In this document: positions 17,259-25,991 of the stretch, piece after piece
Layout: each line of letters starts with the position of its first letter
Position numbering within the stretch: the first letter of the stretch is position 1
Assembly: GCF_009380165.1 (NCBI RefSeq)
Contig: NZ_WHUF01000002.1
Coordinates: 372,001-436,000, forward strand
Direction of reading: 5' to 3'
Length of the DNA: 64,000 nucleotides
Source of the DNA: Rugamonas rivuli
GTDB taxonomy: Bacteria; Pseudomonadota; Gammaproteobacteria; Burkholderiales; Burkholderiaceae_D
Made by a program: the position numbers and the translations under genes
The notes under the pieces: generated by a model
Told to the model about the DNA's origin: nothing
The model's input: only the letters and a program-made list of their open reading frames with translations
Databases searched by the model: none

Positions 17259-18062
17259 TCAGACCGCGCGCCGCATTTTCTGCACGGTGTAGTTGGCCGC
17301 TTCCTTGGGCTGCTCCACCAGCTTGATGATCGCCATCGAGCAGTTATCCCCCTTGCCCTGGGCGCGTTCGCCGGCCTTGGCGATCAGGCGTTCGGCCGCC
17401 TGGCGCGGCGTGTTGCGCTGTACCGCTGCCGCCAGTTCCGTATCCTTGAATAATTGCCACAGGCCGTCCGAGCACAGCAGGAAGGCATCGCCCGCCGTCA
17501 ATCCCTCATGCACGCCGAGCGTGACGTAGGGCGACTTGAAACTATTGCCCAGCGCATTGCTGAGCAGCTTGGAACTGCGGTGCTTCTTTGCCGCGTCCAG
17601 CGGCAGCTTGTCCTCGCTGACCAGGTGCTCGACATAGGCGCTGTCGTTGCTGCGCATGGTGCAGGTCTCGCCGGTGAAACGGTAGATGCGCGCATCGCCG
17701 ACATGGGCCCAGACCGCCTGGCCGGCCGGCGTCAGCACCATCAACGCCATTGCGCTTTGCGGCTCGGCGGTCTGGGCGATCGGATTCATCTTGATGACCT
17801 GGTGCGCCTCTTCGGCGATGGCGCGCATCAATTCCTGCAGGCGGGGCAGGCTGGGAGTGTCGCCGACACGCAATTCATCGAATAAATGCTTGCTGGTCAA
17901 CAGCACCTGGTCCGAACCGATGGGGCTGTGGTTGCCGTCCGCCAGCACCGCCATCACGTAGCCAGGGGCTTGGGCGGCCGTGTACAGGGCCACCCGGTCG
18001 TTTTGTTGCGACCTGTTTCCGATGTGCTGGGCCGTGCCGGCTTCTATTTTGTATGCGCTCAT
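17259..18062 (-). CDS. PP2C-type Ser/Thr protein phosphatase
   Basis: 267 residues from ATG 18062 (MSAYKIEAG); a GTG at 18071 three codons upstream is closer to the AGGATA site and could be used. Motifs: NRSQQNDR near the N-terminus, VMAVLADG (metal-binding Asp), WAHVGDARIYRF, and LLCSDGLWQ, with GDNCS near the C-terminus. These give the metal-ligand set of PP2C phosphatases. The usual DGMGG is altered to DGNHSP. It presumably dephosphorylates Ser/Thr proteins; an LRR-kinase is encoded 8 kb away, with no evidence of a link. Confidence 0.88.
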   Translation of the reverse strand: MSAYKIEAGTAQHIGNRSQQNDRVALYTAAQAPGYVMAVLADGNHSPIGSDQVLLTSKHLFDELRVGDTPSLPRLQELMRAIAEEAHQVIKMNPIAQTAEPQSAMALMVLTPAGQAVWAHVGDARIYRFTGETCTMRSNDSAYVEHLVSEDKLPLDAAKKHRSSKLLSNALGNSFKSPYVTLGVHEGLTAGDAFLLCSDGLWQLFKDTELAAAVQRNTPRQAAERLIAKAGERAQGKGDNCSMAIIKLVEQPKEAANYTVQKMRRAV

Positions 18063-18211
18063 ATGCGACACTGTATCCTACACTGCGGGTGAGCCATCAT
18101 TATGTTGGCGGCGCGGGCTGCCGTAGATTAAACTATGCACCGTGTCGCAGTTTGTTTGCAATACGTTTGTTGTTCCAGTGAAACTATCTGTGTGAGTAAA
18201 GACTGAGAATT

Positions 18212-18412
18212 ATGACTGATGTACAAGATATCCAGCGTCGTCTGATTGAACTCGACGTCGAACACCGCGATTTGGACGCGGTCATCGACATGCTCACACT
18301 GGACGGTCATCACGACCAGCTGCAATTGCGGCGCCTGAAAAAGCGCAAGCTGCAATTGAAAGACCACATCACTCTGCTGAAAATGCAACTAGTGCCCGAC
18401 GTTCCGGCCTGA
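18212..18412 (+). CDS. YdcH/DUF465-family small helical protein
   Basis: 66 residues, two amphipathic helices (QDIQRRLIELDVEHRDLDAVIDML and QLRRLKKRKLQLKDHITLLKMQL) with the LxxxHxxLDxxI...LKKRKLxLKD pattern of the YdcH family. Function unknown; members form short coiled-coil hairpins. Followed 26 nt later by the helicase gene. Confidence 0.85.
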   Translation: MTDVQDIQRRLIELDVEHRDLDAVIDMLTLDGHHDQLQLRRLKKRKLQLKDHITLLKMQLVPDVPA

Positions 18413-18438
18413 GTCCGGCCGCCCCATTTAAGTTTATT

Positions 18439-20475
18439 TTGACCGAACACCTTCCCACGCCCGCCGACACCATCCCCGCCGTAGTCGGCGCCACGCCCGA
18501 GCAGCCCCCCGGAAAACACGATGCCGAGGTCGAGCGCCTGTTCGGCGCCGGCGGGCCGCTGGGTCCGGCTGTGGGCGAGTACCGTCCGCGCCGTTCGCAG
18601 ACGGAGATGGCTAAGGCCGTGGCCGACGCCATCGCCAACCAGACCACGCTGATCGCCGAGGCCGGTACCGGCACGGGCAAGACCTTCGCCTATCTGGTGC
18701 CGGCGCTGCTGTGGGGCGGCAAGACCATCGTTTCCACCGGTACCAAGAACTTGCAGGATCAACTGTTCCTGCGCGACATCCCGACCGTGCGCGCCGCCTT
18801 GCAGGCGCCGGTGTCGGTGGCCTTGCTGAAGGGGCGGTCGAACTACGTCTGCCACTACCATCTGGAGCGCACGCTGCAGAATGGCCGCATGACCTCGCGC
18901 GACGACGTCGGCCATCTGCGCGAAATCTCGCGCTTCCTGAAAATGACCAGCTCCGGCGACAAGGCCGAGCTGGCACGTGTGCCGGAAAACGCGCTGATCT
19001 GGAACCTGGTGACGTCGACCCGCGACAATTGCATGGGCGCGGAGTGCCAGTACTATCAGGATTGCTTCGTCATGAAGGCGCGCAAGGAGGCGCAGCAGGC
19101 CGATGTGGTCGTGGTCAACCATCACCTGTTCTTCGCCGACGTTGCGCTGAAGGATTCCGGCATCGCCGAGCTGCTGCCGTCGGCCAATACCGTGATCTTC
19201 GATGAGGCCCACCAGCTGCCGGATACCGCCACTTTGTTCTTCGGTGACACGTTTTCGACCTCGCAAGTGCTGGAATTGTGCCGCGATGTGCTGGCCGAAG
19301 GCTTGTCCAATGCCCGCGACGGCGCCGACTGGGGCAAGGTCGTCACGGTGGTGGAGAAGGCGGCGCGCGACCTGCGCCTGACTTTCCCGCAGGATATCGT
19401 GCGCCTGTCGCTGCCGCAGATCGCGCCGTCGAGCGACTTTTTCCCTGCTTTGCAGACGCTGAAAGACGAGCTGGACGGCATGCTGGCGGTGCTGGAAACC
19501 CAGGCCGCCCGTGCGGAAACGCTGGAACAATGCCGCCAGCGCGGCCTGGAACTGGCGCAAAAATTGTCGGATTGGAAATTTGACCCGAAAGCGCGGGTGG
19601 AAAAGGGCGCCGAGGCGGTGTTCTGGGTCGAGGCTTATGCATCCTCCTTGCAGCTGCACAAGACGCCTTTGTCGATCGCGCCGATCTTCAACGGCCAGCG
19701 CGAAGGCGTGCCGCGCAGCTGGATTTTCACCTCCGCGACGTTGGCGGTGAAGAATGATTTCACCCATTTCTCCGAACAAATGGGGCTGGAGGGCGAGCCG
19801 TCGAAGACCTGGCCGAGCCCGTTCAACTACGAACAGCAGGGGATTTTGTACGTCCCGCAAGGCTTGCCTGACCCGAATTCCATGGGATATACCGACGCCG
19901 TGCTGGATCATGCGCTGCCGATTATCGAAGCGGCGGGCGGAAAAACCTTTCTTTTGTGCACGACTTTGCGCGCCGTGAAGCGCGCCGCCGAGCGTTTGCG
20001 CGACGAATTCGAGAAGCGCGGCTTGCCGTATCCGCTGTTTGTCCAGGGCGATAAAGGCCGTACCGAGCTGCTGGATCAGTTCCGCAAGGCAGGAAATGGC
20101 GTGCTGATCGGCTCGCAAAGCTTCTGGGAAGGCGTCGATGTGCGCGGTGATGCGCTGTCTTTAGTGATTATCGACAAGCTTCCGTTCGCGCCGCCGGACG
20201 ATCCGGTGCTGGCCGCACGCATCGAAGTGATGGAAAAACAAGGCAAAAACGGCTTCATGCATCACACTTTGCCGGAGGCGATTATTAACCTGAAGCAAGG
20301 TGCTGGCCGTCTGATCCGTGACGAGGGCGACCGTGGCGTGCTGATGTTGTGCGATCCGCGCGTGATTTCCAAGCCCTACGGCAAGCGGATTTGGCAGAGT
20401 TTGCCGTCCTTCAAACGCACCCGCGAGCAGGCCGAAGTCATCGAATTCTTCACAAACAAGAATTCAGATCAGTAA
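18439..20475 (+). CDS. DinG/YoaA-type ATP-dependent DNA helicase (iron-sulfur)
   Basis: 678 residues with a TTG start, the first start codon compatible with the family N-terminus. XPD-like helicase: Walker A AEAGTGTGKT (~72-81), iron-sulfur cysteines Cys138, Cys198, Cys203 and Cys209, DEAH box (VIFDEAH, Asp255), and C-terminal motifs GSQSFWEGVDVRGD and QGAGRLIRDEGDRG. It should unwind DNA 5'-to-3', acting in repair or replication-fork processing. Closest by layout to YoaA. It converges on the quinone oxidoreductase gene with a hairpin in between. Confidence 0.93.
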   Translation: MTEHLPTPADTIPAVVGATPEQPPGKHDAEVERLFGAGGPLGPAVGEYRPRRSQTEMAKAVADAIANQTTLIAEAGTGTGKTFAYLVPALLWGGKTIVSTGTKNLQDQLFLRDIPTVRAALQAPVSVALLKGRSNYVCHYHLERTLQNGRMTSRDDVGHLREISRFLKMTSSGDKAELARVPENALIWNLVTSTRDNCMGAECQYYQDCFVMKARKEAQQADVVVVNHHLFFADVALKDSGIAELLPSANTVIFDEAHQLPDTATLFFGDTFSTSQVLELCRDVLAEGLSNARDGADWGKVVTVVEKAARDLRLTFPQDIVRLSLPQIAPSSDFFPALQTLKDELDGMLAVLETQAARAETLEQCRQRGLELAQKLSDWKFDPKARVEKGAEAVFWVEAYASSLQLHKTPLSIAPIFNGQREGVPRSWIFTSATLAVKNDFTHFSEQMGLEGEPSKTWPSPFNYEQQGILYVPQGLPDPNSMGYTDAVLDHALPIIEAAGGKTFLLCTTLRAVKRAAERLRDEFEKRGLPYPLFVQGDKGRTELLDQFRKAGNGVLIGSQSFWEGVDVRGDALSLVIIDKLPFAPPDDPVLAARIEVMEKQGKNGFMHHTLPEAIINLKQGAGRLIRDEGDRGVLMLCDPRVISKPYGKRIWQSLPSFKRTREQAEVIEFFTNKNSDQ

Positions 20476-20490
20476 CTATTGGTATCAATA

Positions 20491-20522
20491 AATGCTGCCG
20501 CCGCGCCGTCGACGGCAGCATT
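20491..20522. other. Hairpin between convergent genes
   Basis: AATGCTGCCG (20491-20500) and CGGCAGCATT (20513-20522) form a 10-bp stem with a 12-nt loop between the helicase and quinone oxidoreductase stops. There is no U-run, so it is at best an imperfect terminator for either side. Confidence 0.5.
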
Positions 20523-20551
20523 GCGCTGACGCCGGCGGCTCGCTTCATTTA

Positions 20552-21529
20552 TCAGTCCGGCAATATCACCACCTTGCCCGTGACCTTCCTGGCCGCCATG
20601 TCCTTGAGCGCCTGAGCAGTCTCTTCCAGTTTGTACCGGCCCGAAATATGCGGCTTGATCTTTCCTTCTTGCAACCATCCCATCAACTGACGCATGCCGG
20701 CCAGGTTGGCCTTGGGCTCGTGTTTGACGAACTCACCCCAGAACACGCCGACCAGCGACGCACCTTTGAGTAGCATCAAATTGAGCGGCAGTTTCGGGAT
20801 CTCGCCGTTGGCGAATCCGACCACCAGATAACGCCCGCGCCAGGCTATCGAACGGAAAGCCGGCTCCGAGTATTCACCGCCGACCGGGTCGTAAATCACG
20901 TCCGGGCCCTTGCCGCCGGTCGCCGCCTTGATCGCTTCACGCAAATCTTCCTTGCTGTAGTTGATCAGCACGTCCGCGCCGTGCGCTTTGCACACTTCCA
21001 GCTTCTCATCGGTCGAAGCGCAAGCAATGATGCGGGCTCCAAGGGCTTTGCCTATCTCGATCGCAGCCAGCCCCACACCGCCTGCCGCGCCAAGTACTAG
21101 CATGATTTCGCCAGCTTTTAGCGCGGCTCGGTCCACCACCGCGTGATGCGAGGTGCCGTAGGTCAAAGTGATGGCCGCCGCCGTCTCGAAATCCATACCC
21201 GGCGGCATGGGAGCCAGGGCTTGCACGGGCGCTAAAAGTTGTTGCCCGAAACCACCGGTGGGAGTGAAGGCGATGACACGGTCGCCGGGTTTGAAAGTTG
21301 TCACATCGTCAGCAACCGAGCGCACCACGCCGGCCACTTCGCTGCCCGGAATAAAGGGCAGTTCCGGCTTGAATTGATACTTGCCTTGAATGATGAGCAC
21401 GTCCGGAAAATTGACGCCGGCTGCTTTGACATCGATCACGACCTGTCCCGGACCGGCTTGCGGATCGGGTAAATCCTGGACGGTCAGGGTGTCCGGCAAT
21501 CCCCAGTTCTGGCATACGACAGCTTTCAT
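20552..21529 (-). CDS. Zinc-independent NADPH:quinone oxidoreductase (MDR family)
   Basis: 325 residues from the second of two adjacent ATGs (21529), which is 6 nt from AAGGAG; the first (21532) would be only 3 nt away. Medium-chain dehydrogenase/reductase fold: N-terminal GroES-like domain (PGSEVAGVV), nucleotide-binding VLGAAGGVGLAAIEIGKALGA (~146-166), and the quinone-reductase tail GVFWGEFVKHEP. No structural-zinc cysteine cluster. It reduces quinones or enones with NADPH; substrate not predictable. A dyad in the promoter region (21555-21564) may be a repressor site. Confidence 0.92.
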   Translation of the reverse strand: MKAVVCQNWGLPDTLTVQDLPDPQAGPGQVVIDVKAAGVNFPDVLIIQGKYQFKPELPFIPGSEVAGVVRSVADDVTTFKPGDRVIAFTPTGGFGQQLLAPVQALAPMPPGMDFETAAAITLTYGTSHHAVVDRAALKAGEIMLVLGAAGGVGLAAIEIGKALGARIIACASTDEKLEVCKAHGADVLINYSKEDLREAIKAATGGKGPDVIYDPVGGEYSEPAFRSIAWRGRYLVVGFANGEIPKLPLNLMLLKGASLVGVFWGEFVKHEPKANLAGMRQLMGWLQEGKIKPHISGRYKLEETAQALKDMAARKVTGKVVILPD

Positions 21530-21554
21530 CATGGTCTCCTTGTTTTAAAAATAG

Positions 21555-21564
21555 AACGGTCGTT
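21555..21564. promoter_or_regulatory. Possible TetR-type half-palindrome upstream of the quinone oxidoreductase
   Basis: AACGGTCGTT, symmetric except at the centre and embedded in AT-rich DNA 26 nt from the start codon. Similar CGGTCG-centred sites are used by some TetR regulators, but no TetR gene is nearby. Confidence 0.3.
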
Positions 21565-21708
21565 AGATTTTTATGATACCTGAAACCGCCACCCGTTTGC
21601 GCAAAGTTCGGCCTGCCGCACGTTTGCGTTCGCGCAAAGTGTCTGCGGAACGGCTTGTTAGAGTTGGTTAAACGCTGCCCCTCTGTCGGAGCGGCATCGG
21701 AGGATGTC

Positions 21709-22314
21709 ATGACTATCCGTCACGGCTGCTTTTTCAGTTACGCGCACGGCCAGCACGCTTACATGAGCAAGTTTAAAAACGATCTGGTGGACGCGCTCAA
21801 ATGCTACCTGGAGCCGCACTTCGACAACGAGAACGAGCTCTTTGTTGATAGCGAGCAACTCGGCGGCGGGGATGACATTGACCAGAAGCTGGCGCGCGCC
21901 ATGTGTGAGAGCGCTTGCATGATTGTTATTTATACACCGAAGTACGAAGCCCATGCGTACACCCGTCGTGAGTTTGCAGCAATGCAACTTATTGAAAATG
22001 AGCGCAAGCAGTGGTATCCGCTGCCCAGCCACCTGATCATTCCCATCATCATGACTCCGCACCCGGACGGCTTGCCGCCGCAAATTTCCGGGCCGGGCAT
22101 GTATGTCGATTTTTCGCGCTACACGCTGGCCAGCGCCGATTTGAAAACCAATCCTGAATTCATTCCCGACATCAGGAAGATCGTCGCGCGCATTGCCGAG
22201 CATTACCACTACCTAAAACGATGCACGCCGCCGGAGCATGACTGTGGCCGTTTTGTCATGCCGGACATTCCGCCGGAATGGCGTGCCATTCCTCCTCCAC
22301 ACTTCCCACGCTAA
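21709..22314 (+). CDS. TIR-like domain protein
   Basis: 201 residues from ATG 21709, preceded by CGGAGG with 5-nt spacing; an upstream in-frame extension has no such site. It opens with a TIR-type first strand (HGCFFSYAHG), then a helix, the ELFVDSEQLGGGDDIDQKLARAM segment (box-2-like), CMIVIYTPKYEAHAYTRREF, and a strand IIPIIMT. Glu88 in RREF aligns with the catalytic glutamate position of TIR NADases. No transmembrane segment. It is 10 nt upstream of the KGGTGR-ATPase/TPR gene, so the two form one unit. This pairing recalls FxsC and its TPR partner in FxSxx-COOH systems. More AT-rich than neighbouring genes. Function unproven. Confidence 0.82.
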   Translation: MTIRHGCFFSYAHGQHAYMSKFKNDLVDALKCYLEPHFDNENELFVDSEQLGGGDDIDQKLARAMCESACMIVIYTPKYEAHAYTRREFAAMQLIENERKQWYPLPSHLIIPIIMTPHPDGLPPQISGPGMYVDFSRYTLASADLKTNPEFIPDIRKIVARIAEHYHYLKRCTPPEHDCGRFVMPDIPPEWRAIPPPHFPR

Positions 22315-22324
22315 AAGGTTTGCC

Positions 22325-24289
22325 ATGGAAACCACTGCCTTGTCGCTGCCGCCGTTGACCGGAACCGGCGAAGTCATCACTTTCTATTCTTACAAGGGCG
22401 GAACGGGGCGCACGATGGCCTTGTCCAATATCGCGGTGCTGCTGGCCCGCCAGCAGAACGCCACCTCGCCCGTGTTGATGATCGATTGGGATTTGGAGGC
22501 GCCGGGCCTGCACCATTATTTCGACCACCATGAGGAGCGGCCCGGGGTGCTGGAGCTGTTCGAGGCGTGCCGCGAGCAACTGATGCGCCGAGGCAAGAGC
22601 TCGGCCCTGCTGGACGAGGAGGAGCTGGCGCGCGAGGTGCTGGCCGCCGTCGGCTGGGAGCAGTATGTCAGCCGGGTCGACCAGGGCAGCCAGCTGTACC
22701 TGATGCGCGCCGGCCGTTTCGACGACAGTTACGGCGAACGGCTGGCGGCGATGCACTGGGATCAGCTGTTCGACAGTTGCCCGGCGCTGTTCCGTTGCTT
22801 CGCCGATAATCTCGCGAGGCATTTCCGCCACGTGCTGGTCGATTCCCGCACTGGCCGCACCGACAGCGCCGGCATTTGCACAACCTTGCTGCCGCGCAAG
22901 CTGGTAGTGGTCTTCACGCCCAACCGCCAGAGCCTGGAGGGCGTGCAGGCTACAGTCATGCGCGCGACCGCCTATCGCCGCAGCCACGAAGACGAACAGC
23001 GGCCATTATTGGTCTATCCTCTGCCATCGCGCATCGAAATGGGCGACAGCGTGCAGCGCGCCCAGTGGCGGCGCGGCGATCCGCAGCAGCGCATCAGCGG
23101 CTACCAGCCCATCTTCGAGCAGTTGCTGAGCACCAGTTACGCCATGCCGAACATCTCGCTGGACAGTTATTTTGACGAAGTCCAGCTACAGCAGACCCGC
23201 ACCTTCGCCTACGGCGAGCAGCTGGCGGTGTGCATGGACCGGGGCGGCGACCGTTTTTCGCTGACACGCACCTTCGACGCCTTTCTCGACTGGCTGGCAG
23301 GCGGCTATTTCCCATGGCAGTCCAGCCGCGAAATCCGCTTGATGGACACGATTGCCGACGCGCGCCGGGTGCTGGCGGCAGGCGGCGCGCGCGCGCTGTC
23401 GCAGCCGCTTGCGCTCGGCCTCAATCAGTTGGGCGAACTCTACCGTGGCGAGGGCAGGCTGCGGCAGGCGTTGACTTGTTTTGAGGAAAGCATGACGCTG
23501 CGCCAGCTCGGCCTGGGCGAAGACCATCCCGACACGCTGGTCAGCAAGAGCAATCTGGCGGGCGTGCTGCGCTCGCAGGGCCAGCTGGACGATGCGCAGT
23601 TCCTTGAGGAATGCGTCGTCGAAGCGCGCGAGCGCTTGCTGGGGCCGGAGCATCTCGATACGCTGGCGGCGCGCGCCAATCTGGCTGCCACGCTGGCGGG
23701 GCAGGGGCGGCTGGCCGAAGCGCTGGCCATGCAGGATGCGGTGCTGGAAGCCTATGTGCGCATGCTCGGCGCGGAACACCTGCTGACGCTGGCCTGCAAG
23801 GCCGGCCGGGCCGACATGCTGTTCCAGCGCGGCGACACCGAACACGCCCGCATCGCGCAGGAGCAGGTGCTGGCCGCGCGCAAGCGGCTGCTGGGCGCCG
23901 AGCATGCCGACACACTGCGCAGCAAGGCCGCGCTGGCCACCACCCTGTTGCGGATGCAGGAGCTGGACGCCGCCGGCAGCCTGTTCGATGCCGTACTCCA
24001 GGCGCAGGTCAGGCGTCTGGGCCCGGATCACCCGGAAACCCGCAAGGTGCGCGAACAGTTGGCCGATGTGCAAATGCAGCTGGGCGGCCCGGTCGGGGCG
24101 CGCATCGGCGAGCAGGCGCTGGTGCCGGAACTGCATCAGGACGGGGCCATGGACGACTACGGCGATGCCCTGTCGCGGCCGTTGCGCCCGCGCGGCGTGC
24201 CCAGCCAGAGCGGGCTATGGACCCGCGCCGGCGACGAATTGCTCGCGCTGGACGGCCATCTGTCCGCTTCCAGGCCGCCGTCGCGCTAG
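22325..24289 (+). CDS. KGGTGR-motif P-loop ATPase with C-terminal kinesin-light-chain-type TPR repeats
   Basis: 654 residues from ATG 22325 after AAAGG; a longer in-frame start overlaps the TIR gene. Residues ~16-360 form a MinD/ParA-like ATPase: deviant Walker A YKGGTGRT (Lys24, with Arg29 replacing the second lysine), MIDWDLEAPG (A' motif) and VLVDSRTGRTDSAG (Walker-B-like). Residues ~375-580 form ~42-residue TPR units with recurring LG.(D/E)H..TL (e.g. LGEDHPDTL, LGPEHLDTL, LGAEHADTL, LGPDHPETR). Residues ~580-654 are a low-complexity tail. TPR plus ATPase suggests a sensor or scaffold for the upstream TIR-like protein. Function inferred only. Confidence 0.85.
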   Translation: METTALSLPPLTGTGEVITFYSYKGGTGRTMALSNIAVLLARQQNATSPVLMIDWDLEAPGLHHYFDHHEERPGVLELFEACREQLMRRGKSSALLDEEELAREVLAAVGWEQYVSRVDQGSQLYLMRAGRFDDSYGERLAAMHWDQLFDSCPALFRCFADNLARHFRHVLVDSRTGRTDSAGICTTLLPRKLVVVFTPNRQSLEGVQATVMRATAYRRSHEDEQRPLLVYPLPSRIEMGDSVQRAQWRRGDPQQRISGYQPIFEQLLSTSYAMPNISLDSYFDEVQLQQTRTFAYGEQLAVCMDRGGDRFSLTRTFDAFLDWLAGGYFPWQSSREIRLMDTIADARRVLAAGGARALSQPLALGLNQLGELYRGEGRLRQALTCFEESMTLRQLGLGEDHPDTLVSKSNLAGVLRSQGQLDDAQFLEECVVEARERLLGPEHLDTLAARANLAATLAGQGRLAEALAMQDAVLEAYVRMLGAEHLLTLACKAGRADMLFQRGDTEHARIAQEQVLAARKRLLGAEHADTLRSKAALATTLLRMQELDAAGSLFDAVLQAQVRRLGPDHPETRKVREQLADVQMQLGGPVGARIGEQALVPELHQDGAMDDYGDALSRPLRPRGVPSQSGLWTRAGDELLALDGHLSASRPPSR

Positions 24290-24358
24290 CGCAAATTTAT
24301 CTGGTGTGGAGCCCGCCGGCACGCGCAGTCCGGCCATTGCTTCAGGTAAAATCATTGT

Positions 24359-25096
24359 ATGAGAATCCTGATCAGTAATGACGACGGCTACCTGGCGCCG
24401 GGCATCAACGCGCTGGCCGAGGCCCTTGCACCCATCGCCGACATCGTGGTCGTGGCGCCCGACAGCAACCGCTCCGGCGCTTCCAATTCGCTGTCGCTGG
24501 ACCGGCCGCTGTCGGTGCAGCGGGCCGCCAATGGTTTCTATTTTGTCAATGGAACGCCGACCGACTGTGTCCACGTCGCGCTGACCGGCATGCTGGACTA
24601 CCGGCCCGACCTGGTGGTCTCCGGCATCAACAACGGCCCGAATATGGGCGACGACACGCTGTATTCCGGCACCGTCGCCGCCGCCACCGAGGGCTATCTG
24701 TTCGGCATACCCGCCATCGCCTTCTCGCAGGGCGCCTACGGCTGGGAGCACATCGAAGACGCCGCCCGTCATGCGCGCGACATCATCCAGCGCTATTATG
24801 AAACGTTGCCGGCGCCGTATCTGCTGAACGTCAACATCCCGAACCGCCCCTACGAGCAGCTGTCGACTCCGGTCGCCACGCGGCTGGGTCGGCGCCACCA
24901 GGCCGAGCCGGTGATAAGGGCCAAGGATCCGCGCGGCAGGGAAATTTTCTGGATCGGCCCGCCGGGCGCGACCAAGGATGCGGGCGAGGGCACGGATTTC
25001 CATGCCTGCGCCCAGGGACTGACCTCGATCACGCCGCTGCAGATCGACCTGACCCACAAAACTCAACGCGATGCATTGGCAAAGGCCCTGGCATGA
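24359..25096 (+). CDS. surE: 5'/3'-nucleotidase SurE
   Basis: 245 residues. The N-terminal [15 protein letters not shown] carries the metal-binding Asp pair, followed by [18 protein letters not shown] and [24 protein letters not shown], all hallmark SurE motifs. It dephosphorylates nucleoside monophosphates, with a role in stress survival. First gene of the classical surE-pcm-nlpD-rpoS cluster; it overlaps pcm by 4 nt (ATGA), so the two are translationally coupled. Confidence 0.96.
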   Translation: MRILISNDDGYLAPGINALAEALAPIADIVVVAPDSNRSGASNSLSLDRPLSVQRAANGFYFVNGTPTDCVHVALTGMLDYRPDLVVSGINNGPNMGDDTLYSGTVAAATEGYLFGIPAIAFSQGAYGWEHIEDAARHARDIIQRYYETLPAPYLLNVNIPNRPYEQLSTPVATRLGRRHQAEPVIRAKDPRGREIFWIGPPGATKDAGEGTDFHACAQGLTSITPLQIDLTHKTQRDALAKALA

Positions 25097-25968
25097 ACGA
25101 GAAGAACCGTAGCTTTCCCCTCCCGCTATCCTCGGTAGTCGATAAGGGGGCCAAGAAGGCGACGGTGTTCGCGCCGGTGGCCACGCCGCAGACGGCGACC
25201 CAGAACGCGGCCCGCCACGTGCCGCCGCAGCACGGTTATTCCACTGCGCGGCCGGTGGCGGCGCCGTCCAAGTCGCACAGCTACGCGATGGAACGGGCGC
25301 AGCCGGCGGTGGCGCAGGCCCCGCGCGGCAATCCGCTGGTGTCCGACGCGGTGCGCCGCGCCATGGTGCAGCGGGTGGCCAGGCAGGGCGTCAAGGATGC
25401 GGTGGTGCTGGGCGCGATGGAGAGCGTGCCGCGCCATATGTTCATGGACGAGGCGCTGGCTTCGCAAGCCTATATCGACGCTTCGCTGCCGATCGGCCAC
25501 CACCAGACCATCTCCCAGCCCTACATCGTCGCCCGCATGATCGAAGTGATGCGTAACGGCGGTCCCTTGCAGCGCGTGCTGGAAATCGGCACCGGTTGCG
25601 GCTACCAGGCGGCGGTGCTGTCCTGCGTGGCGCAGGAGGTGTATTCGATCGAGCGCATCAAGCCGCTGCACGAGCTGGCCAAGGCCAATCTGCGGCCGCT
25701 GCGCGTGCCGAACCTGCGTTTGCACTACGGAGATGGTATGCTAGGCCTGCCGCAAGCGGCCCCGTTCGACGGTATCATCCTGGCCGCCGCCGGTCTGGAA
25801 GTGCCGCAAGCACTGCTGGATCAGCTGACCATAGGCGGTCGGCTGGTGGCGCCGGTGGGCGCGCGCGCGCAGCACCTGGAATTAATTACACGCATCGGCA
25901 AGGCGGAGTGGACCAGCCAAACGCTGGAGGACTGCCATTTCGTCCCGCTGCGTCCGGGCACAATATGA
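25093..25968 (+). CDS. pcm: Protein-L-isoaspartate O-methyltransferase
   Basis: 291 residues. Residues ~78-291 are the family domain: [22 protein letters not shown]-binding [16 protein letters not shown], and [15 protein letters not shown]. It methylates L-isoaspartyl residues to start repair of damaged proteins. The first ~77 residues are a Pro/Ala/Gln-rich, low-complexity extension absent from the ~208-residue enterobacterial enzyme. The start is fixed by the 4-nt overlap with surE. Confidence 0.95.
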   Translation: MNEKNRSFPLPLSSVVDKGAKKATVFAPVATPQTATQNAARHVPPQHGYSTARPVAAPSKSHSYAMERAQPAVAQAPRGNPLVSDAVRRAMVQRVARQGVKDAVVLGAMESVPRHMFMDEALASQAYIDASLPIGHHQTISQPYIVARMIEVMRNGGPLQRVLEIGTGCGYQAAVLSCVAQEVYSIERIKPLHELAKANLRPLRVPNLRLHYGDGMLGLPQAAPFDGIILAAAGLEVPQALLDQLTIGGRLVAPVGARAQHLELITRIGKAEWTSQTLEDCHFVPLRPGTI

Positions 25969-25991
25969 TGTGCCCGTACCATTAGATTAAG

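Noticed and set aside
7612..18062. A cognate kinase/phosphatase pair formed by the LRR-kinase and the PP2C phosphatase
   Set aside because: They are about 8 kb apart with the suc operon between them; there is no sequence evidence of a link.
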